DNA of 64,000 nt from Bradyrhizobium sp. C9 (lineage in GTDB: Bacteria > Pseudomonadota > Alphaproteobacteria > Rhizobiales > Xanthobacteraceae), in assembly GCF_002532045.1 (NCBI RefSeq), contig NZ_NWTG01000001.1:310001-374000 (forward strand), written 5' to 3'. Within the stretch, counting starts at the first letter, position 1. The number at the start of each line of letters is the position of its first letter. The translations under genes and the position numbers were made by a program. The notes beneath the pieces are model-generated. The model was not told the DNA's origin and searched no databases. It saw only the letters and a program-made list of their open reading frames with translations. Positions 34,524 to 42,575 of the stretch are shown here, piece by piece.

Positions 34524-35558
34524 TCAGGCGGCGAGCATGTCGCGCACCATCGGCGCCACCTTGCGGCCGTAGAGCTCGATGCTCTTCATCAGCTTCTCGT
34601 GCGGCAGCGGGCCCGCCGAGTATTTTAGCTGGAAGCGGGCCGCGCCGAGTGCCTTCACGGTCGCGGCGATCTTGCGGGCGACGGTTTCCGGCGCGCCGAC
34701 ATAGAGCGAACCGTGCTCGGCCTCGGCCACGAACTCGTCGCGGCCCATCGGCGGCCAGCCGCGCTCCTTGCCGATCCGGTCACGCATCACCTTGTAGTCG
34801 GGCCACAGCTCCTCGCGGGCTTGCGCGTCGGTCTCGGCAACGTAGCCCGGCGAATGCACGCCGATCGGCTTCGGCGTCCGGCCGAACTGCTGGTAGGCGC
34901 GCTGGTGCAGGTCGACATAGGGCGCAAACCGCTTGGGATCGCCGCCGATGATCGCGAGCATCAGCGGCAGGTCATAATGCGCCGCGCGCACCACCGATTC
35001 GGGGCTGCCGCCGACGCCGATCCAGGTCTTCAGCCGGCCGTGCTCGACCGGCGGATAGACCGACTGGCCCTTGAGCGGCGGCCGCAGCTTGCCTTCCCAG
35101 TTCACCGGCTCTTGTTTCAGGAGCTCGGTGAACAGGTCGAGCTTCTCCTCGAACAACTCACTGTATTGCCGGAGGTCGAAGCCGAACAGCGGGAACGATT
35201 CGGTGAACGAGCCACGGCCGAGGATCACCTCGGCGCGGCCGTTCGAGACCGCATCGACGGTGGCGAAGCGCTGGAAGACGCGGATCGGATCGTCCGAGCT
35301 GAGCACGGTCACCGCCGAGCCGAGGCGGATGTTTTGGGTGCGCGCGGCGATGGCCGCCAGCACGGTCTCGGGGGAGGAGATCGCAAAGTCGGCCCGGTGG
35401 TGCTCGCCGAGCCCGATGAAATCGATCCCGAGCTGATCGGCCAGCACCGCCTCGTCGACGACGTTGCGGATGACTTGGGCGTGGGGCAGCGGCGCGCCGG
35501 CAGCGTCGTTGGTGACGTCGCCGAATGTGTCGAGCCCGAATTCGAGAGAGGTCGTCAT
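34524..35558 (-). CDS. LLM-class flavin-dependent oxidoreductase
   Basis: A 344-residue luciferase-like monooxygenase of the FMN-dependent TIM-barrel family. ATG 35558 (MTTSLEFGLDTFGDV) fits the family opening; the upstream extension is spurious. Blocks: DQLGIDFIGLGEHHRADFAISSPETVLAAIAARTQNIRLGSAVTVLSSDDPIRVFQRFATVD, GRAEVILGRGSF and the C-terminal SLYVGAPETVARKIA. Substrate unknown; these proteins often oxidise small carbon or sulfur compounds with FMNH2 supplied by a reductase. There is no reductase gene beside it. Confidence 0.9.
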   Translation of the reverse strand: MTTSLEFGLDTFGDVTNDAAGAPLPHAQVIRNVVDEAVLADQLGIDFIGLGEHHRADFAISSPETVLAAIAARTQNIRLGSAVTVLSSDDPIRVFQRFATVDAVSNGRAEVILGRGSFTESFPLFGFDLRQYSELFEEKLDLFTELLKQEPVNWEGKLRPPLKGQSVYPPVEHGRLKTWIGVGGSPESVVRAAHYDLPLMLAIIGGDPKRFAPYVDLHQRAYQQFGRTPKPIGVHSPGYVAETDAQAREELWPDYKVMRDRIGKERGWPPMGRDEFVAEAEHGSLYVGAPETVARKIAATVKALGAARFQLKYSAGPLPHEKLMKSIELYGRKVAPMVRDMLAA

Positions 35559-35783
35559 TACATAGTCCGGTTGTCGGCGTGGCGGAGCATCCGCCACGGG
35601 CCACCCATCGCACGCAGGCCGAGAGGTCGTATTGCTGCGGGAATTGTCCGCAAGCCGGCGCTGTGGAGCCTTCGGTTGGAGATACTGTGGAGGTATTGCC
35701 TGTTCGCGGCCCGGCAAGATCACGCCGCGAAACGCAGCGTTTCCGGGTCGCTTGTATCCGGCCTGCAGCCGAGGCTGCGGCGA

Positions 35784-36707
35784 TCAGCCCGGGATGACCA
35801 GGAAGCCGGCCCGCGGGAAATGCACCACGACCTCGCCTGTGCGTTCGTCGGACCGGCGGATCGCGATGTGCTGTGCCGACAGCGAAACGATCTCGCCGCG
35901 GACCGGGATCTTGCCGTAGTCATCCGGCATGACGCTGACGATGTCGCCGGGCTTGCGACCGTTCGGATCGAAGGGGTCGCTTAAGACCGGCGTCTCCGGC
36001 TGCGCCTTCGCCGCGATCTCGAGCGCGTCGCCTGACGACATCTCCGTACGCGCGCCGTGGCCGATGGCGCGGATGCGCTCCTCCCAGGCCGCGAGACGCG
36101 GCAAGGGCTTGATGATCTCGTCGATCGTGACGACGCTCTGCCGTGCGTACCACACGTTCATGTAGGCGCTGACGTCGGCGAGGCTGAACTCGTCGAACAG
36201 CCATGATCGGCCGTCGGCGAGTTGGGCCTCGATCCAGTCGATGTTGGTGCGGAATTGGTCACGCATCTGCGGCAGCGCTGCGGTCATGGCGGCGACGTCG
36301 AACTTGCCGCCACGCAGCTTCTCGCGGTCCTCGATGAAATCCTGCGGAACCTTGTCGCCGATGACGCCGAACGCGAGGGTGACCGTGTTCTGGAAGAACG
36401 GCCGGTCGGTCCACATGCCGAGCGCCCAGGGCATCCCGGCATTGCCCGCGGGAAACAGCGTCGGTGTCGGATAGCGCCGCTCCAGTTCGCGGATGATGAT
36501 CTGGGTGTCGCAATAGATGTCCGCGCCGATTTGCATCGTCGGTGTACGGCGATAGCCACCGGTCATAGGCATCAGATCCGGCCGCGGCATGATCCGGGAG
36601 ATTCGCACCGAGTTCCAGGCCAGCTTCTTGAATCCGAAGATGACGCGGATTTTCTCGGAGAACGGCGATTGATCGAAATGATGCAGGATCGGCGTGGGCT
36701 GCGACAT
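35784..36707 (-). CDS. Glutathione S-transferase with extra C-terminal domain
   Basis: A 307-residue protein. Residues 1-80 form a thioredoxin-like GST N-domain (ILHHFDQSPFSEKIRVIFGFKKLAWNSV ... DTQIIIRELERRYP) with a Ser in the SPFS active-site position. Residues 95-225 form the helical GST C-domain (WLFDEFSLADVSAYMNVWY). Residues 235-307 (FDPNGRKPGDIVSVMPDDYGKIPVRGEIVSLSAQHIAIRRSDERTGEVVVHFPRAGFLVIPG) form an added beta-rich domain beyond the usual GST length of about 200-230. ATG 36707 has GGGAG upstream. Substrate unknown. Confidence 0.85.
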   Translation of the reverse strand: MSQPTPILHHFDQSPFSEKIRVIFGFKKLAWNSVRISRIMPRPDLMPMTGGYRRTPTMQIGADIYCDTQIIIRELERRYPTPTLFPAGNAGMPWALGMWTDRPFFQNTVTLAFGVIGDKVPQDFIEDREKLRGGKFDVAAMTAALPQMRDQFRTNIDWIEAQLADGRSWLFDEFSLADVSAYMNVWYARQSVVTIDEIIKPLPRLAAWEERIRAIGHGARTEMSSGDALEIAAKAQPETPVLSDPFDPNGRKPGDIVSVMPDDYGKIPVRGEIVSLSAQHIAIRRSDERTGEVVVHFPRAGFLVIPG

Positions 36708-36819
36708 GGCCTTCTCCCGGGACAGGGCTGCGATCTCCTCGGACCTTGTCGGGTAGCCTGACAAGATTCCGGCGGATCGCAACCCATTTCCGCGGGAGAA
36801 CGACGATGGCGCCGTGCCG

Positions 36820-37578
36820 TCAGAACTGTTCCGCCCATGGCCGCAGGTCGAGCTCCAGCGTCCATGCGCTGCGATGCTGGTGATGCAGCACCCAATAGGC
36901 GTCCGCGATGGCTGTGATGTTGAGCAGCCCATCCGGCCCGCGGTCGTCCTTCAATTGCGGACGCAGGCTCAGCAGCCGATCGCCCTCGATGCCGCCGTCG
37001 ACCACGACATGGCCGACATGGATGCCCTGCGGCCCGAATTCCCGCGCCACGCTCTGCGCCAGCGCGCGCAGCGCGGCCTTGGCGGAGGCGAACGGCGCGT
37101 AGTTGGCCTTGCCGCGCAGCGAGCCGCTGGCGCCGGTGAACACCAGCGTGCCGCCGCCGCGCGCGAGCAGGGCAGGGATCGCGGCCTGTGCGAGCTGGAA
37201 TCCGCCGAGCGCGTGTTCGCGCCAGTGCTCCTCGAAGCGCTGCTCGCTGACCTTGAGAAACGGTGCAGGCCGGTTGGAGCCGGCATTGTGCACGGCCATC
37301 GCCAGCGGCGCGAGCTTCCCGGCCGCCTCGACGAAATGCGCGACATCCGCGGCAGTCGAGGCATCGCCGACGACATGGGCGATCCTGGCGCCGGTTGCTG
37401 CGAGTTCGGCCGCGGTCGCGGCGAGCTTCTCGGCGTTGCGCCCGGCGATCGCGACGGGATAGCCGCCGGCGGCAAAGCGGCGCGCGATCGCGGCGCCGAG
37501 GCCGTTGGATGCGCCGACGCCGGCAATCAGCACGCTCCCTTGCACGGCGGTCGGCTCGAGGGCGGATCGGTCGTTCAT
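36820..37578 (-). CDS. SDR-family oxidoreductase with altered active site
   Basis: A 252-residue Rossmann-fold protein. The cofactor loop reads GVGASNGLGAAIARRF (a variant of TGxxxGxG), AGRN follows beta-2, and HNAGSNRPAP stands for NNAG. The catalytic Ser block FTGASGSLRGKANYAPFASAKAALRALAQ shows Phe-x3-Lys where the classical enzymes have Tyr-x3-Lys, so the proton-donating Tyr is missing. I know of a subfamily with this Phe, so it is not a sequencing oddity. Activity may be low or specialised. The TetR gene lies 37 bases upstream in the same direction, probably the same transcript. Confidence 0.83.
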   Translation of the reverse strand: MNDRSALEPTAVQGSVLIAGVGASNGLGAAIARRFAAGGYPVAIAGRNAEKLAATAAELAATGARIAHVVGDASTAADVAHFVEAAGKLAPLAMAVHNAGSNRPAPFLKVSEQRFEEHWREHALGGFQLAQAAIPALLARGGGTLVFTGASGSLRGKANYAPFASAKAALRALAQSVAREFGPQGIHVGHVVVDGGIEGDRLLSLRPQLKDDRGPDGLLNITAIADAYWVLHHQHRSAWTLELDLRPWAEQF

Positions 37579-37615
37579 GGCTCACTCCATCAGGCTGCCC
37601 GCGGCGCGGGCGAAA

Positions 37616-38185
37616 TCATTGGTCTGACGCCATCGCGACGATGGCATCGCGCACCGTGCGCAGAATGGCATCGGACCGCTTCGGATCGGTGATGACGCGC
37701 GAGATCGCGAGTGCGCCGACCATCGCGCTGACGGCGACGATCGCACGGCTGTCGTCATCGTCGCCCAACGTCTCGGCGATCTTCGCGATGAAGGATTCGA
37801 TGTGTGGTTCCATCACCGCGCGGCACTGCTCGTCGGCGCGGCCCACATCGGAGATCAGCGCACCGATCGCGCAGCCCGACTTCGGCGCGTCGCGATGGGC
37901 GCGGCTGAGATAGCTTCGCACCAGGGCGTTGACGCTGACCGGCTTGTCGGGATCGCGCGATGCGCGCGCCGACGCTTCGCCCAGGGTCAGCGCCTGTTCC
38001 AGCGCCGCGGCGATCAGGTCGGAACGCGAGGCGAAGTGGCCATAGAAGCCGCCATGGGTCAGCTTCACCTGCTGCATCAGGCTGCCGATGCTGAGCGCGT
38101 CGAGCCCCTTGTCGCGGATCTGCGTCGCAGCCTCGTTCAGGATGCGCTCACGGCTCCTGGCCTTGTCGGCCTGGGAATGGCCCAT
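37616..38185 (-). CDS. TetR/AcrR-family transcriptional regulator
   Basis: A 189-residue repressor. The N-terminal HTH reads RERILNEAATQIRDKGLDALSIGSLMQQVKLTHGGFYGHFASRSDLIAAAL, and the rest is a ligand-binding helical domain (AVSAMVGALAISRVITDPKRSDAIL). It is divergent from the enoyl-CoA hydratase at 38290 and is followed by the SDR gene on its own strand. A perfect inverted repeat in the divergent gap is its likely operator, so it probably represses both directions. Ligand unknown; an acyl-CoA or a lipophilic compound is a reasonable guess from the neighbours. Confidence 0.9.
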   Translation of the reverse strand: MGHSQADKARSRERILNEAATQIRDKGLDALSIGSLMQQVKLTHGGFYGHFASRSDLIAAALEQALTLGEASARASRDPDKPVSVNALVRSYLSRAHRDAPKSGCAIGALISDVGRADEQCRAVMEPHIESFIAKIAETLGDDDDSRAIVAVSAMVGALAISRVITDPKRSDAILRTVRDAIVAMASDQ

Positions 38186-38212
38186 TTCGCGGTGCCCCTG
38201 TTTGACTCTCCA

Positions 38213-38259
38213 TCTGGATTATGACCATCATCCTTCTGGATGACAACTATCATCCAGAA
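38213..38259. promoter_or_regulatory. Likely TetR operator
   Basis: A perfect inverted repeat TTCTGGATGA (38234-38243), 6-base spacer, TCATCCAGAA (38250-38259) lies between the TetR start (38185) and the hydratase start (38290). Further half-sites of the same word occur just before it (TCTGGAT at 38213-38219 and TCATCC near 38228), suggesting two dimers could bind side by side. Confidence 0.75.
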
Positions 38260-38289
38260 AATGTTCAGTCACAAAGCAGGGAGCAACAG

Positions 38290-39078
38290 ATGTCCGGCAG
38301 CGCGAGCGAAGGGCGGGTCCGCCACGAGCGGCATGATCACATCCTGAAGATCATCATCGACAATCCGGCGAAGAAGAACGCCTTCAGTCCGGAGATGATG
38401 GCTGAGCTGTCCGACGCGCTGACGCTGCTCGACAATGACGACGGTCTCTGGGTCGGCGTGCTGTGTGCCGCCGGCGGCAGTTTCACCGCGGGTCTCGACA
38501 TGCCGAAATTCTTCGGTCCGACCGCGAGCCGCAAGCCGCTGCCCGAGGGCAACGTCGATCCTTTCGGATTGTCGAAGCGGTGCCGGAAGCCGATCATCAC
38601 GGCGGTGCAGGGCATCGTGTTCACCGTCGGCATCGAGATGATGCTGGCCGGCGATATCGTCATCGCCGCGGACGACAGCCGTTTCTGCCAGATGGAAGCC
38701 AAGCGCGGCATCGCGCCGCTGGCCGGGGCGCATTTCCGCTACATCAGTCGCGCCGGGTGGGGCGATGCGATGTATCACCTTTTGCTGTGCGACGAGTTCA
38801 CTGCGGCGGAAGCGCATCGCATCGGTCTCGTGCAGGAAGTCGTGCCAGCCGGTCAGCAGATCGAACGCGCGATGGCGCTTGCGGAGATCATCGCGCGCAA
38901 CGCGCCGCTCGGAATCCAGGTGACGAAAGAGGCGGGCCACAAGTTCATCGAAGCCGGCGAGCAGGCGGCAATTGCGATCATCCCGCAGATCCGCGAACGC
39001 GTGCTCAACACATCAGATGCGGCCGAGGGCATCAAGTCGTTCGTCGAGCGCCGCGCCGCGGTGTTCCAGGGACGCTAG
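38290..39078 (+). CDS. Enoyl-CoA hydratase/isomerase family protein
   Basis: A 262-residue crotonase. ATG 38290 (MSGSASEGRVRHERH) with AGGGAG upstream is preferred over ATG 38221, which lies inside the operator. Features: KIIIDNPAKKNAFSPEMMAELSDAL, SFTAGLDMPKFFG, AVQGIVFTVGIEMMLAGDIVIAADDSRFCQMEAKRGIAPLAGAHFRYIS. The EAKRGIAP block has a Glu where hydratases keep one of their catalytic acids. It is controlled by the divergent TetR through the operator. Substrate unknown. Confidence 0.87.
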   Translation: MSGSASEGRVRHERHDHILKIIIDNPAKKNAFSPEMMAELSDALTLLDNDDGLWVGVLCAAGGSFTAGLDMPKFFGPTASRKPLPEGNVDPFGLSKRCRKPIITAVQGIVFTVGIEMMLAGDIVIAADDSRFCQMEAKRGIAPLAGAHFRYISRAGWGDAMYHLLLCDEFTAAEAHRIGLVQEVVPAGQQIERAMALAEIIARNAPLGIQVTKEAGHKFIEAGEQAAIAIIPQIRERVLNTSDAAEGIKSFVERRAAVFQGR

Positions 39079-39191
39079 TTCCAAGGGCGCTAGTCCCATG
39101 GGCGCTGGTTGCGTTCACGATACGTGCTCGGATTGCGGTTGTGACAATGTTGTCGCAGCCGCATCAATTTCGATCACGATGATCGCGCGAC

Positions 39192-39231
39192 GACTCTTGT
39201 CGAGATTCGTCGAATCAGGGAGATTCGAGTC
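39192..39231. promoter_or_regulatory. Cluster of five GANTC sites before mipZ
   Basis: GANTC, the CcrM methylation site of alphaproteobacteria, occurs at 39192 (GACTC), 39204 (GATTC), 39212 (GAATC), 39222 (GATTC) and 39227 (GAGTC): five within 40 bases, ending 57 bases before the mipZ start. The middle pair forms the odd palindrome GATTCGTCGAATC. In Caulobacter, mipZ is among genes controlled by GcrA at methylated GANTC sites. Confidence 0.7.
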
Positions 39232-39287
39232 CATTCATTAAATTCTATTTCGTCCAGCTTTCACTCAAGCGTCCGGTATGGATTCCC

Positions 39288-40139
39288 ATGACAAACGCAC
39301 GAGTAATTGTGATCGGAAATAACAAGGGCGGCTCGGGCAAGTCGACAATTGCCATGCACGTCGCCATCGCGCTGATCAAGGCGGGTCAGCGTGTCGCCAC
39401 CATCGATCTCGACAACAAGCAGAAGTCGCTGACGCACTACGTCGATAACCGGCGGGACTGGGCGCGGGAAACCTCGCTGGATCTCGGTATCCCGGCGCAT
39501 ATGTGCTTCGAGACGGTCAGCGGCAGAAGCAGCGAGGTCGAGACGCTCGGCCGCAGCGCGCTTGCCGAGATCGTCGAGCGGCTCAGCCGCTCGCACGATT
39601 TCGTCGTCATCGACTGCCCCGGCCACGACACCTATCTGACGACCTTCACGCATTCGCTGGCGAACACGCTGATTACGCCGCTGAACGACAGCTTCCTCGA
39701 CTTCGACGTGCTCGGCACCGTCGATCCGAACGACTTCAAGGTGACCGGCATCAGCCATTATTCGAACATGGTGGAGGAAGCGCGGCGCCAGCGCAGCGCG
39801 CACGATCAGCCGGCATTCGAGTGGGTGGTGCTGCGCAACCGCCTGTCGACGATTGGTTCACGCAACAAGCGCCTGGTCGGCGAAGCCCTCGGCGAGCTAT
39901 CGAAGACGCTGAATTTCCGCCTGGTCGACGGCCTCGCCGAGCGCGTGATCTTCCGCGAGTTCTATCCGCGCGGATTGACCGCGGTCGACGACGTCAATCA
40001 GCTCGCGCTCGGTGGCCGGCCCACCATGTCGCATGTCACCGCATGGCTTGAGATGGAGCGGTTGATGACGGCGATCATGCTCGGCCATCTGGTGGCGCGC
40101 CCGGCGGAGCCCGCCGACGCCAACCGCGACGCGGCCTAG
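39288..40139 (+). CDS. mipZ: MipZ-type division-site ATPase
   Basis: A 283-residue ParA/MinD-family ATPase. VIVIGNNKGGSGKSTIAMHVAIALIKAGQRVATIDLDNKQKSLTHYVDNRRDW shows the deviant Walker A KGGSGKST and the DLDxxQ..N.R pattern specific to MipZ; FVVIDCPGHDTYLT is switch II. MipZ forms gradients from ParB-bound centromeres and blocks FtsZ assembly near the poles, setting the division plane. GNNKGG replaces the usual GNEKGG, a minor change. The ATG start at 39288 has only a weak ribosome-binding site. Upstream GANTC sites suggest cell-cycle control. Confidence 0.92.
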   Translation: MTNARVIVIGNNKGGSGKSTIAMHVAIALIKAGQRVATIDLDNKQKSLTHYVDNRRDWARETSLDLGIPAHMCFETVSGRSSEVETLGRSALAEIVERLSRSHDFVVIDCPGHDTYLTTFTHSLANTLITPLNDSFLDFDVLGTVDPNDFKVTGISHYSNMVEEARRQRSAHDQPAFEWVVLRNRLSTIGSRNKRLVGEALGELSKTLNFRLVDGLAERVIFREFYPRGLTAVDDVNQLALGGRPTMSHVTAWLEMERLMTAIMLGHLVARPAEPADANRDAA

Positions 40140-40152
40140 CGAGGTCGGATCG

Positions 40153-41652
40153 TCACCGGCAGTTGGGGTTGCCCGGATTGGCAACGGTCAGGAACGTGAT
40201 CGTTGCGGGAGCGAAGATGATCGCTCCCGCCGGGAGCCGTACGCCGTTCAGCGCGGGCATCTGGTCGGAAGGCCCGAGCGCAAGCGTGCTGCCGTTGAGC
40301 TGAACATTGCCGTCGACAGGCCTTGCGCTCGCCAATGTGTAGCGTTGCGAGACCGCCGGCAGCATCAGCCTGCGCCGCATCCGCCGATCATTGTTGATGA
40401 CGAGCAGGGTCATTCCATCAGGCACGTCGCGCGCGCAATGCGCATAGATGTGGAGACCGGGTTGCTCGGGGACGCCGGCATCGAGCACGGTGGTTCCCAT
40501 CAGCCGTCGCCATAGCAGCGCGGCCCAGTAGTTCGGCCGCGGCAGATGGGTTTGTTCGTCGAGCAGTCCATAGTCGCTCGCGGCCAGCGTGTTGTGCATC
40601 ACGACCTGAACGCCGGCCTTGGCGAGCCGCCCGAGCTGATCGAGATAGCGGAACGTATCGGCGAAGGTCGCGGCCCAGTGGTTGCCGCCGCATGCGGTCT
40701 CCGCGGTCTCGGTCAACCAGATCGGCTTGCCCGGTGCGAGGCGGTCGCCCAGCGTCCGGTAGAATGCGAATGTCTTGCCGGTTCGTGCCAGCCATTGGTC
40801 TGACAACGCCTGCTTTGCCGTGCGATCGCCGGCGCATCGCGCCGAGAGCGCGCCATAATGATGGTAGGAGACCGCGTCGATGCCTGCCGCCGATACCGCG
40901 AAGAGGGCCTTAGTATCCGCGCCGGTGCCGATCGTGCCTGGGCCGAGGATCGTCACGTCGGGCGCGGTGTCCTTCATGAATGTGCGGAACGTTGCGAAAT
41001 CGCGGCCGTAAGCCGCGGCATCGTAATGCTCGGGGGCGCCGCCAATGGCCGGCAGATCGGGTTCGTTCATGAACTCCGCTGCGGCGATTTGCCCGCCGGC
41101 CGATCGCGTGAAGGCGAGAAGCTGCCGGGCCTGTCCGGCGCTCCATCGGCCGTCAGCGCCACGCGTGCCGGCGCTGATCGCAAAGGATGTGACGAGGGGA
41201 GCGTCGGCGGCGTGCGAGAAGTCGATCACGTCCCGCCATTGCTGGCGCGTCAGCACGCCCTTGAAGCCGGCCGGCGGCGCAGCCGGTGGCGTCTCGGCAT
41301 CGGCAAAGAACCTGCTGTTGGCCCAGGTCCCGCTCACACGAAGGTATGCGGGCGCGAGCGCCGCGGCGAGCTTGCGTAGCCGGCCATCGTGCAAGTCGAT
41401 CGGCGAGCGTGCCGAGAAAAGCTCCGCCTTTGTACGGCCGGCTCCATACGGCTTCCAGAACCGTCCGCCGGTCACCTCGACCATCTCGATGTTGTAGGAC
41501 TGGAAACGCGGGTCGATCGTCCCGACGTGCAGCATGGTCGCGACATCAAGCGTCGGGTCTGCCGCGGTCGCCTTGGCGCAGACCACGGCGGCAATCGCCG
41601 GGATGGCGATGCATGTGAGACGTCGAAGTGGATCGGCGCGGCGATTGCGCAC
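40153..41652 (-). CDS. GH79-type glycoside hydrolase, exported
   Basis: A 499-residue protein with a signal peptide (LTCIAIPAIAAVVCAKATAA). It resembles glycoside hydrolase family 79 (beta-glucuronidase/heparanase): SYNIEMVEVTGGRFWKPYG near residue 53, AYLRVSGTWANSRFF, the acid/base Glu in AAEFMNEPDLPA, and the nucleophile Glu in IWLTETAETACGGNHWA, with a C-terminal beta-sandwich. It likely removes a uronic-acid residue from a glycoside in the periplasm or outside. The start is GTG 41652. It ends 13 bases past the mipZ end (convergent) and lies 59 bases after the TIM-barrel gene, so it is probably the last gene of the LacI-controlled operon. Confidence 0.78.
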   Translation of the reverse strand: MRNRRADPLRRLTCIAIPAIAAVVCAKATAADPTLDVATMLHVGTIDPRFQSYNIEMVEVTGGRFWKPYGAGRTKAELFSARSPIDLHDGRLRKLAAALAPAYLRVSGTWANSRFFADAETPPAAPPAGFKGVLTRQQWRDVIDFSHAADAPLVTSFAISAGTRGADGRWSAGQARQLLAFTRSAGGQIAAAEFMNEPDLPAIGGAPEHYDAAAYGRDFATFRTFMKDTAPDVTILGPGTIGTGADTKALFAVSAAGIDAVSYHHYGALSARCAGDRTAKQALSDQWLARTGKTFAFYRTLGDRLAPGKPIWLTETAETACGGNHWAATFADTFRYLDQLGRLAKAGVQVVMHNTLAASDYGLLDEQTHLPRPNYWAALLWRRLMGTTVLDAGVPEQPGLHIYAHCARDVPDGMTLLVINNDRRMRRRLMLPAVSQRYTLASARPVDGNVQLNGSTLALGPSDQMPALNGVRLPAGAIIFAPATITFLTVANPGNPNCR

Positions 41653-41711
41653 TGCTCCTCGCGCGTTCTGAACTGCAAGTCACCTCAGAATGCCGCCGCG
41701 GCCTGTTTGAA

Positions 41712-42572
41712 TCAACGCTGCGGCGCGCCGTGCGGCTCGTTCGCGATGCGATCCCACAGCGCCCGGATCATGTCCTTCATGACCAGCGCGTCCTGCCAGC
41801 GGTCGGACAATTCCCTCCCATCGGGCCCGGTGATGGCATAGGGCGGCGGACCGAGCTCGCATAGGAAGGTCAGGGTCGCATCGGGCCCGGCGCGTCTTCG
41901 CCAGGAGCGGATGCCGTAGTCCCACCAGTCCGTGAACAGCGACACCCAGCCCCGATGCTGCGGAAAGCCGAGCGAGATCTGCACCTGCTCGCGGCTCGCG
42001 ACGCGGCCGTGGATGCCCCAGGCATTATCGAGGATGCGATGGATCATCGCATGGTTGGCGTCGTCGATTGGCCAGGCGAATTCACGGCCGACGAGATAAT
42101 GCGAGAGATCGGCGGTCAGCCGCAGATCGGGAAAGCGGTCGAGCAGATCGAGCATGAAAAAAAGATCGGTCGTCATGCGGTCGCGATGGGTCTCGACATG
42201 CACGGCAACGCCGGCCTCAGCAGCCAGCCGCCGCCAGCCTTCGAGCAAGGGAACGCAATCCGCGAGCCGGCGTGGCCGAACGTCCGGCTGCAGGTTGACA
42301 TGGTCGGCGCCGAGCTGTGCCACCAGCTCGAGCACCGGTTTCAGGTCGTCGACGCTCTTCGGATAGCATTGTGCCTGCCAGATCATGCCATGCGCACGAA
42401 GGAAGCCCGTCACCTCGCGCGCGAAGGCAGGATCGATGAAGCGCACGCCGGCGCCGTCAAACCCGGCGTCGCGGATCATCGCGAGCTGGGTTTGCAGCGG
42501 CCATTCGCTCTCATCGGCCAGCCGCCGCTCCATCGCCCAGAGCGACTGCAGCACGCGCAGTTGCTGCGCCAC
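41712..42572 (-). CDS. Sugar phosphate isomerase/epimerase-type TIM barrel
   Basis: A 286-residue protein of the AP-endonuclease-2 / xylose-isomerase-like TIM-barrel family. Metal-binding type residues occur in AVHVETHRDRMTTD (Glu, His), LTADLSHYLVG (Asp, His) and HGRVASREQVQ (His, Arg), with a late CELGPPPYAI (Glu). Members isomerise or epimerise sugars, inositols or keto sugars. The GTG start at 42572 lies 3 bases after the transporter stop, so the two are coupled. Substrate unknown; the context suggests a product of the neighbouring dioxygenase and transporter. Confidence 0.82.
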   Translation of the reverse strand: MAQQLRVLQSLWAMERRLADESEWPLQTQLAMIRDAGFDGAGVRFIDPAFAREVTGFLRAHGMIWQAQCYPKSVDDLKPVLELVAQLGADHVNLQPDVRPRRLADCVPLLEGWRRLAAEAGVAVHVETHRDRMTTDLFFMLDLLDRFPDLRLTADLSHYLVGREFAWPIDDANHAMIHRILDNAWGIHGRVASREQVQISLGFPQHRGWVSLFTDWWDYGIRSWRRRAGPDATLTFLCELGPPPYAITGPDGRELSDRWQDALVMKDMIRALWDRIANEPHGAPQR

Positions 42573-42575
42573 CGA

